Assembly (NCBI GenBank): GCA_963853835.1
Contig: OY970824.1
Span: 43,234,227-43,298,226, forward strand
Origin: Calendula officinalis
Lineage: Eukaryota; Streptophyta; Magnoliopsida; Asterales; Asteraceae
DNA: 64,000 nucleotides
Direction of reading: 5' to 3'
In this document: positions 54,284 through 64,000 of the stretch, piece by piece
Position numbering within the stretch: position 1 is the stretch's first letter
Layout of the letters: every line of letters starts with the position of its first letter
Notes under the pieces: generated by a model
The model's database searches: none
Told to the model about the DNA's origin: nothing
What the model saw: the letters and a program-made list of their open reading frames with translations, nothing else
Made by a program: the position numbers and the translations under genes

Positions 54284-57275
54284 TGTAACGCCCTGAAATT
54301 TATATTAATTAAATAGAATTATTTAATCACAATTTATTATTTATAATTAATTCTATATTATTTGGGCGACCTGTAATTAGACGGTTCGTTTTTATCAGAC
54401 GTTATATATTTATGTGTGATAATTTAATAGCTAGATGTTTAATTTTCTCGAGCCTACTTAGTGTGTTTATGAGACGCGTGAGTGTCGGGTGAGGCTGGCC
54501 AGAGGGCCAAGGCCGAACCCCTCATTTGTTATTTATTTTCATTCTAGCCCGAGGTTGATGTTAATAGCTTTAGCCCAATCTAGTTATGAGCCTAAAGCCC
54601 AAGAGATTATGATACTTAAGCCTAAATAAAACCCCACCACCACCGAGATTACACCCTAACCCTACTATCTTTTCCAGCCGTGACCTTCTTTCTCCATGTG
54701 TGATTGATCGAGCAAAGCAGCCAAACACCTCCAATAGCAATCCCTATTATCCCTTGTGCAGCCAACAAGAAATCATATTACTCTTTTGTTGATTCTTTTG
54801 CCTCGTCATATAAAAAGCATCTCCATCGTTTATAACAGTCGGGCAAGGAGCAGAAGCTGCTCAAGTAATTCGGTGGTTCATAGTATTGAGCAAGCTGTAG
54901 AGCATCTCCATTTTGTTCATGTTCCATTCCATCACCGAACCAGAGTTTGAGGAGCTCGAGTTAGGCTTGTTGTCGGTAAGGTTTCACCCTTGTTCCTATG
55001 TTTTTCTTTTTCCGATCTAACAGATCCTAACCCCTCGCCTTGGTTTTATGGATTCGATCATTGTCGAACAATGAGCAGTTGAGCCTCGAGCAATTCAGTG
55101 AGCTGTGGTGATTCTCGAACTAAAAAGGTCCTGTGTTCGAGCAAGAGTTTCAAGCAAGCAAATCTTAGCCGATCTCTACCTTGTTTCGGTAGTTTCTCGT
55201 TTATCCTTACTTTCCTGATTATGGTTCTTTGTTATAATCTACCTCGCGATGTATAGGGCTGCAAGATTTGAAGTTGTTCCCGATCCGTGATTATGTATCA
55301 ACCAATCTGATTCAAGTTGAGGGTGCGGGCTGCTGGTAAATCTCGTTCCTTCTTATTTCTATTGTTTTGTGCTGGCAGATTCTGTTCGCCACTTCGGGTC
55401 TGTTTTCGATCATGTTAGGGTCAGATTCTAGACCCCGTGTCTTCTAGACTTTTATAGATTGCTGTTTTACCTTTCCGTGGCCACCGACCGCTCGTTAATT
55501 GAGTTAACGGTTTGTGAAATTCGACCCTTTTTGTAACTGACTGCAGTGCTGAAATACTGCACGAATTTGCCTGTTGCAGGCCTGTTTCGGGACCCTTCGA
55601 GGCAGAACCGGGCCGAACTTTCTATATACAGTTTGTAGTGTCCTATGTATAATATAAGCTGTGAAAATTTGGTGTCATTCGGTGTACCGAGTTGAAAGTT
55701 ATGGTCAGCAGATTTTGCTTTACATTGTGTTTTGAGAATGTTGATTTTCGGGAAACTTTTATAATCTTTATCGGGCTTTTGAGAGTTTATTCATTTTGAG
55801 GAAACTGAATTTTTATGGTGACGGGTTGGGTAAAAGCTTTTGGTTATAATTAGACGTTTTATTAATCGAGAAACGGAAACCGAACCTTTAGGTTCTTGGT
55901 TTCCTTAAACCGGAAAAATTTCATAATAACCAAACTAGATTATTTCTAAAAATAATTTTTGAGTTAAATCATTTTTCAATACTGTCGGGTGTTTCGGGAA
56001 TAAGCTGGTTGATGTCGGGTTTGAAAAACGGGTTTTAAAAGATATGCTGAATTTTGGGCAGATTATGTTGGTCATGTTCGGATCTATTTTTACCACACTT
56101 AAAATACATTTTTGAATTTTTGGCCCGTGCTGGTCACTAGTTTTCTGAGTCCTCGTTCCAATGCCGCTAACGGCTCGTTAATCTGACTCACAGTTTAAAA
56201 GTTATTGCTGTTTTAGTAAACCTTCGCTGGATAGTTTTCAGTTCAGCTATTCTGTCTCGTGAGCTTGTTTTGAGCCTTTTCCGTTTGGATTTAGCTTTCA
56301 GAGTCCTCTGTAAAATTGTATTCCTCTGAGTATTTTAACTACTGTTAAAATTTGAATAATATCTAGTGTGCGGTTTGAGAGTTATAGCCGTTCCCGCGAA
56401 AGTGCTGAGTGCTGTTTAGTTTCTGCTGAAGCAACCTTTGAGCCTAATCCTAACCCGAGTTTCCTTGTACATTATAGGACCTTCTAGGACCGGTTAGAGA
56501 CGCTCTTCAGTACCGAGGATATTTAGGAGCTTACGGTTATTCGAGGTGAGTATTCTCACCGTGTATTCAGTTATAACGATACGTGCATGACTTATGTGGT
56601 TAATTGTTTTGATCTATTTTTACTTTCTGTGTGATTGATCTGTTATCTGAGTATCTGAGTGACTGTTGTTATTTACCACTGATATGAGACAGACGTGCCG
56701 AGTATCTGAGCCGGTACCGAGTCATTTTGTGCTACTATGTGACAGGGCTATCTGTGTGGTTTATGTTATGAGTTGAAAACATAAAAACAATTAATAAATC
56801 TGAGTGGTAATTATGTGTGGTAGCCTAAGTGGCATTTTAGTGTAAGGAGAGGCGAGGTTGATCTCTCGACTCGATTTACACAAGCGCGCTATATAAATTT
56901 AAAAGATACAAAAACGGATAAATTAACTGAGTAGCAAATGAGTAGGAGTTCACCTGTGTGCCCTCATGTATTGTATAGTGTAGTCGTTTGCATTTTGAGT
57001 TTATTCACTCAGCTTCCCCGCTGACCCAAAAACTCCCTCCCATTTTTCAGGTACTAGCAAAGGAAAAGAGAAGGTGGACGGTTGACTGCTGTATTACTTC
57101 TGATTGCTGATGTGAAACTTTTTATTATTTCAAAACTCTGAATTTTATTTAAGACATTTCCTCATTAAATACATTTTATATCAAACAATTATTTTGGGGA
57201 TTATTTATGGGACCTTTTTGATTATAATCTTACACACGAAAATTTTAAAAATCTTGTAAATTTTAGGGTGTTACA
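54284..57275 (+). mobile_element. Gypsy solo LTR, 3 kb, in the gag of element E
   Basis: 2,992 bp from TGTAACGCCC to GGGTGTTACA, flanked by CATGG at 54279-54283 and 57276-57280. The ends are long inverted repeats (TGTAACRCC/GGTGTTACA). No polyprotein is inside, so it is a recombined solo LTR. It is related to the inverted LTR at 45648-48340 and, at its head, to the chromovirus LTR at 62075. The direction is inferred from CAGGTACTAG near the end. Within it there are mid-GC unique sequences but no supported gene. Confidence 0.92.
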
Positions 57276-57280
57276 CATGG

Positions 57281-57577
57281 TTTCTTACGAAGATTATCAG
57301 TGATCTCTGATAATGATGTAAGAACTAGAATCGACATAACTTGTGATTCATCAGCCAGACTCTGATAATAAACATCAAGCTCATCATCCTGGGCATCTTG
57401 TCCTGGTTGTCCCTTGGGAACCTCGTCAATGATGTACAGTAAATTTTGTGCTTTTAGGAAGTTCCTAAAATGCACTTTCCAAATCTTGTAATTTGGACCA
57501 GTAAGCTTCCATTTTCCAGTGATGAGCCTTCTCGATTCTATCGGTGAGTAAAACGGAATTTCTGACAATACATACAT
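57281..57577 (-). pseudogene. Gag of element E, N-terminal part
   Basis: ATG at 57577 opens about 99 codons with the Copia-gag start block (GKWKLTGPNYKIWKVHFRNF, LYIIDEVPKGQPGQ) and MSILVLTSLSEITDNLRKK. The frame then runs into the solo LTR. The start lies about 90 nt after the conserved leader block, as in element A. Confidence 0.8.
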
Positions 57578-59435
57578 CTATAAGAAAAACAACAAACGGT
57601 TAGTGTGATTATATAAATAAATAACTTCTAATATTAGTACCTTTTAAGAATAATAATTAGACTATGACCCATATTTCACGCCCTCCAATGCAAGGTTTGG
57701 GCACTTCCCATTGGAGCCATGTTGTTTCTGGTAGGTATAGCCTCTAGACTAGAAACGATTCCTAGATGTTCGGGATATCAAGTTGAACAACAAACTGGTA
57801 CATGTTTTAATCCCTCTAGTGCATTTTGGGTCGGGACTCCCGATTATCACCAAAATAGATCGTACCACCTAAGACAGTGTGATGCCTTGCGCCGGGACTC
57901 TCGATTATCACAAGATCCTACACACCCTAACTCTCGCAATGATTTGAACTCGTATCTAAGGTTCTTTCTCCTAACAATGCGAGTATCGTTTAACAAGAGA
58001 GGTGTTCCATTAGGTGGTTGCACTATGATCTAACATTTTCTAAAAAGGTTTTTCCTTTGTTCGAAAACTTTAGCCAGTTTTTAATTCCTTAGAAAAATTA
58101 CTTGGATCTATAAACAGAAAACTTGTTTATAAATTCCACTTTTAATTTTTTTTCCTTTAAAAGTTGGTTTTATAAACAAATTGTTACATAGCCATTATTA
58201 ATTTAAACTTGGTTTTATAAATGTACTTTTATAAAAACCATCTTTTAAAAAACTTGGTTTTATGAACTAACTGTTTATAAATACCATCCTTTTATTTCTA
58301 ATAATTAATTTAAAGAAATAAAATAAATGCAATTTAAAATTGCTATGTCATAACCCCAAAGACTTAGTTTTGTGTTTAAATAGAGTTGTAGATTTGTAGA
58401 ACAGGAGAAGAGCCTTGACTTTATATTATATTAGTCTAGCACGCTCTTCTAAAGCAAGAAGGGAAGCTTAAAAAATGAAGCCCATTTCTTTGAAATCCCA
58501 CTATAGTAATGCCAATAAATATAGAAAATGAGAGACCTAAAGTAATGAGAAAATGACTTGTATTACAAAATAACAAAAAAGTATATTTAATAAAAGTTAA
58601 TTTAATTTCCGAGAAAAAAAAATAATTCCGAATTTTTTAATAAACACAATGTCACGGCTTTTGGGTTATGTCATTCTAAATGATAATTAAAACTGATAAT
58701 ATTTAAATTACCCATAACAACTGATTTCAATTTCCCCCTTAATTTCAGAATTTTCTTGATTCTAATAAGCTATTAAAATCATAAGGTTTTAATTAAATGT
58801 TTATTTAAACTTTATTATTTGCACAAAAATAAATAAATAAATAAAAGGAACTAGTCAAAAATATGTGAAGATTTGACTTTAGATGATAAAATCTTACATA
58901 ATATCTTGTAGATTTTATCCCCGATTTAGATCACATATTTCCCAAAAACGTTGGGGAATCTTGGACCAGAATCAAAAAAATATCTCGGTCACGAAAACCA
59001 CCCAACCGAAACTCGGTGGGTTCGGTTTCCATCTTCCGCTCGGTGGTCGAGCCGAGTCCCAACCGTGGCTCGGTGGGTTCGGTATCGACCTCCTTTTTTT
59101 AATTATTCTAATTTTAATTATTTTCATGTGATAATAGTAACAACAAACATAAATCTTGTTAATTAATTTTTTTTTTTATTTTTGGATCAAAAATTAACAT
59201 AACCATTTTCCTTTTTATCTAAATGATCCTATTTGATCCAATTATCATTCGAAAACTTGTAGATCATATTCTTGGTCCGAATTTTCTAGGGTTTTCTACT
59301 AAATAAAAAGAAACCTAATTTCTTTTATCATGAAACCTATTCAATCCAATCATTCAAGAACTTTGAACGATTTTTTTGGATCAAATTTACTAGGTTTCTT
59401 TCTAAGATAAAAAAAAACTTAAACATATATATATA
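57578..59435 (-). repeat. Leader of element E, gag-proximal part
   Basis: Non-coding. Contains the conserved pre-gag block (57666-58030) and GGCTCGGTGGGTTCGGT-type repeats near 59015-59085. A unit with TTCAATCCAATCATTCAAGA occurs at about 59340 and again at 60850. Confidence 0.6.
57666..58030 (-). promoter_or_regulatory. Conserved pre-gag leader block (copy in E)
   Basis: In plus orientation: CATATTTCACGCCC, GCAAGGTTTGGGCACTTCCC, two GGACTC(C/T)CGATTATCAC motifs (about 57835 and 57893) and GAGGTGTTCCATTAGG. It aligns with A and B, although E's coding regions differ clearly from theirs. Confidence 0.55.
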
Positions 59436-60692
<1,257 letters not shown>

Positions 60693-60757
<65 letters not shown>

Positions 60758-60786
60758 ATATATATATGTATGTATGTATGTATGTA
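60693..60786. repeat. TA and TATG microsatellite
   Basis: About 26 TA units followed by ATGT repeats. Confidence 0.95.
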
Positions 60787-60963
60787 CGAAAATCGGAAAA
60801 AGAAGGGAGGGAAAAAGAAACATAATTTCTTTTTATCTTAAACCCTATTCAATCCAATCATTCAAGAACTTTGAATAACCACATACTTGGATTTTGAAAT
60901 CCCTAGGATTCTTTTTCCTAGACAAAAAGAAACTTAACTGAATCCCATTGAGATTAGTAGAAG

Positions 60964-60976
60964 GCTCTGATACCAC
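60964..60976 (-). promoter_or_regulatory. Primer-binding site of element E
   Basis: The minus strand reads GTGGTATCAGAGCC directly after the LTR, complementary to initiator-Met tRNA. Confidence 0.93.
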
Positions 60977-61624
60977 TGTAGGAAAACCTTGTAGGATTCA
61001 CATGGCGGAACTTGAATCCCACATACTTGATCACAACTAATCAATGAGATCACTTGAATGATGAGATGAATAAGAACAATACCTCTTGTATTGTTAAATA
61101 ATAATCCACCAACAAAGCAATACACTAAGCCGTGTATATGTGTGTGTTCGGTCGAAACCCCAACCCAAACCCCTTGGGGTTTTCTTCCTTCGATCGTAAG
61201 CCGAGAGAGGGAGGAAGTATTAGGGTTTTGTTTTGTGTTGAATGTGTAACCCTTAAACCTTAACCTTAGTCCCTTATTTATAAGGGATTAAGTTACCGTT
61301 AAGTCCTTGGAGTTTAATTATGTTTAATCTCAAAATTAAACTTCTTATTGACACTTTAAACCCTTGGACTTTTACTAGTTAATTAATTGTCTATTAATTA
61401 ACTGTCTGTTAAATATTTAACTTAATATTTAACCATCCTCATAAATAATAATTAACTTATTATTATTTATTTTGTTCTTTATAATTAACTTAACTAGTTA
61501 ATTATTCCACACAACTTACTTTATTCGGTTTTCCATTATTGGGTGTGTAGTGGTGTGACCCTTTAGTGTGTTATAACATTGGACACGATGACACGTGTGA
61601 TTATTTGTGCGCGTAAATCCAACA
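60977..61624 (-). repeat. 5' LTR of element E (right copy)
   Basis: 648 bp; TATA box TATAAATA on the minus strand at 61275-61282; followed by GTAAT at 61625-61629. Confidence 0.9.
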
Positions 61625-61629
61625 GTAAT

Positions 61630-62059
61630 GTTGAAAGTGTCACCTTGGAAAGGTGTAATGCGGTTTGGGAAGAAAGGGAAGTTGAGTCCGAGGTATGTCG
61701 GGCCGTTCAAGATCTTGAAGCGAATTGGTCTTCAAGCATTTAAGTTAGAACTTCCACCCGAGCTTCAAGGTGTGCATGACACTTTTCATGTGAGTTATTT
61801 GAAGAAGTTTATTGGTGATGTGGACAATATTATTCCATTGCAAGAGTTGCGGGTTGATGCCTTGAATTGGTTGATTGAAGAACCCGAGTCTATACTATAG
61901 ACAAAGACAAAGAAGCTTCGGAATAAAGAGGTCGAATTGGTGTTGGTCAAGTGGAAGCATTCCCTTGTACCAAATTTGAATTGGGAAGTCAAAGATGAGA
62001 TTCGGAAAAGATATCCGAACTTTGTGAACTATGATGAGATTCCGAGGACGGAATCTTCT
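61630..62059 (+). pseudogene. Gypsy (chromovirus) pol fragment: integrase C-terminus and chromodomain
   Basis: Continues the integrase cut at 49471: VMLKVSPWKGVMRFGKKGK, LSPRYVGPFKILKRIGLQAF and HDTFHVSYLKK. A TAG at 61898 then interrupts; the following KTKKLRNKEVELVLVKWKH and NWEVKDEIRKRYP are typical of a chromovirus chromodomain. A TAA at about 62060 ends pol, and the purine-rich AAGGGGTAGA precedes the 3' LTR. Chromodomains guide insertion into heterochromatin. Confidence 0.9.
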
Positions 62060-62060
62060 T

Positions 62061-62529
62061 AAGGGGTAGATAGTTGTAACGATCCGAATTTTTGAAACTT
62101 AACATATTAAGTATTTTGGTGTATATGTAATTAGAGTATTTGCATTTTTAGCGAACATTAGATGATATGATAGTTAATGGTAGCTTTGATGGTGTTTATA
62201 AGTGGTTGTGACCGTTGGAATCAGAAACGGGTCGAACCTGGATCACGAACACGAGTTTTGGATCGTTTAAAGATGCAGAACTATAGAACCATGTGAGGAC
62301 CAATCAGATTGCAGCAAATATTAATTATTATATATTAATTATTATTAGTAGAAAAGGGTAGTTTAGTCAAATAACAAAAACCAGTTATATATGGTAACGA
62401 TATATTTGTGCGCTGGATCCCTAAATATATGGGAAGTGGGGGTTTTTGTTTTTTTGCATTATCACGTAATCAATTGAAATTTCGTTTTAACATCCAATGT
62501 ATAACTTGTGAATTTATGTTTGTACATTA
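62061..62529 (+). repeat. Polypurine tract and start of the 3' LTR of the chromovirus (truncated)
   Basis: AAGGGGTAGATAG, then TGTAACGATCCGAATTTTTG from 62075. The LTR is cut at about 62529 by an A-family copy. Confidence 0.8.
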
Positions 62530-64000
62530 TGAAGGATTTATGTGCATAGTTAGTCAACCTATGATGATACATCCACGCCTACGAAACACTTAAGGGTCAC
62601 ACCGGTGAGTCATGTAATACGAGTAAGATATGTAATGATACTTGGAAGAGGATTGATTCATAATAGCCATTTGTGAATCAAGTTAAGTATTAAGTCAAGT
62701 TTGACTTATTACTAGATTAGTTTATCTAACTAATTAATACAAGTATTTGTACATTTACTAGTTGAGTAAATATACAATGTGTTAATTATAGATTATCCAT
62801 GATATGATTTAAAGCTATTAAATCATATAGTAATTGGATAATATTATTGTATAAATTATATAAAGGTTATTATATAATTAATTATTAAAAGTATATAATT
62901 CGTGTATATGGGTACCGAATTATTAGTGTATAAATACTAGACATTTAATAGTTAAGTGCAATAATAAAAGAATAATAAACTATAAGGAAAGGAAACGTTA
63001 AAAGGAAAGTTTAATTAAAGAATATATATTAATTAAACTAGAGGGTCCTAAGCGCAACTTATTTAGTTATAATTAAGAGGCTTAGGGTAACCCTAGAATC
63101 TCCTTGCTACCCTACGAATTCCCTTCCCCCTATCCCCTTGATTTCGGCCGAACCCTAGAGCAAGACACAAGCTTTGTGTTCTTCGTTCTTCGTGTTTTTT
63201 CGTTCTTCATATTCTTCAAGTTTTTTTTTTGGTTCCAACTTCTTCTTCATGTTCGAATAGGGTAAGAACCCTAGGACCAAGTATGTTAAACTAGTTAAGT
63301 TTAATTGGTCAAAATGATTCTAGAAAAAACCCTAGAAATTTCGAACAAGTGTAAAGAACCCTAGGATCAAGAACATTAAACTAGTTTAGTTTAATTGATC
63401 AAAAAGGTTTCTTTCCCTAACCCTAGAATTTTCTTTGACACCAAGTTTATTAAACTAGCCTAGTTTAATTGGTGGAAAAGTTTCCTAGGTTTTAAGGATT
63501 TTTCCGAAAAACCCTAGATATAATCTAGAACCCTAGAACATTAAACTAGTTTAAGTTTAATGATTTAAAAGAATTAATAAGGTTAATAATCTAAAGCCTA
63601 GATAATTAAACAAGTTTATGTTTAATAGGTTTAATTATTATTTTAGTAGATTTATTGAGACTAGTTCTTTAAACCTAGAAATCTAGACAAAGTTTATTGT
63701 CTATAAGGTTTAAATTAAAAAGTTTAAATAAATCTATTAGGGTTATAATCTATCATAGAATTTAAACAAGATTTATTGTTTAAATAGGATTGATTAGAAT
63801 TAATCTTTTAATAAATAATGTCTTTGATCAAGAAAGTCAAAATCCTAGTTTTGATTGATCAAAAACAAGATTAGGGTTAGACTAATTAATGAGAATTAAA
63901 AGAAGTGTTAATTTTAGAAATTAACAAGATGTATTTATTTATTTATATATATATATATTATATATTTCGGATTTTTAAATATATAAAAGAGTAAAATGAA
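62530..64000 (+). mobile_element. Fourth A-family copy: 5' LTR head fused to the leader (partial)
   Basis: 62530-63220 matches the first ~690 bp of the family LTR (head mutated to TGAAGGATTTATGTGCATAG). At about 63220 the sequence jumps, at a poly-T, to leader sequence equivalent to about 22925 in element A. The LTR tail and the primer site are thus deleted. The leader tandem repeat (63240-63560) and further leader follow to the window edge. Confidence 0.8.
63240..63560 (+). repeat. Leader tandem repeat, four units
   Basis: Units with AACCCTAGGA and TTAAACTAGTTTAGTTTAAT, homologous to 22961-23190 and 9640-9900. Confidence 0.7.

Overview
The window looks like repeat-rich, AT-rich DNA from a flowering plant. 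It holds plant-type Copia and Gypsy (chromovirus) LTR retrotransposons primed by initiator-Met tRNA, hAT elements with 8-bp target duplications, and a captured fragment of a plant class XI myosin gene. The third gene carried by the large Copia element resembles extra genes I remember from daisy-family (Asteraceae) Sirevirus-like elements; that family assignment is inference. I see no intact host gene, rRNA, tRNA or CRISPR array. Almost everything is transposable elements inserted into one another.

Left stack (1-29066). Element A is a forward, gag-only Copia-type element at 22495-29066. Its 5' LTR is cut at 22494 by element B, a reverse copy of the same family that runs off the left edge of the window. 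B was itself hit twice. A hAT element with a myosin XI fragment (3049-7158, target duplication GTCCTAGT) sits in its gag. A complete, young Sirevirus-like Copia element C (10165-21614, target duplication CTCGG, two 496-bp LTRs with about 4 differences by eye) sits in its LTR. C carries gag, pol and a third gene. That third gene has its own TATA box, a strong start context and a predicted 688-nt intron with matching phase. A 7-mer, TACTGAG/CTCAGTA, recurs about 33 times through C in LTRs, coding frames and non-coding parts.

Middle (29067-45647) is non-coding. It is built of tandem and inverted repeat blocks: copies of about 395 bp, a 550-bp higher-order repeat with a hAT-like MITE, GAGATTACA minisatellites and units of about 212-235 bp. 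A 7.4-kb reverse Copia element F (33907-41307, target duplication ATAAG) interrupts it; its LTRs are similar but its genes are ruined.

Right stack (45648-64000). An inverted partial Gypsy LTR holds an A-family solo LTR (46039-47152, target duplication ACAAC). Next is a chromovirus pol fragment (48421-49471, resuming at 61630-62059) split by Copia element E (49472-61624, reverse, target duplication GTAAT). E in turn holds a 3-kb Gypsy solo LTR (54284-57275, target duplication CATGG) in its gag and, in its leader, two MITEs bounded by TA microsatellites, one a perfect 498-bp TA tract. The chromovirus 3' LTR is followed by a fourth A-family copy that runs off the right edge.

How the parts relate: A, B and E share an LTR head and a conserved block of about 350 bp just upstream of gag. 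This suggests that the gag-only family A/B was mobilised by E-like autonomous elements. Element C and its third gene are the most promising place for an undescribed regulatory system.
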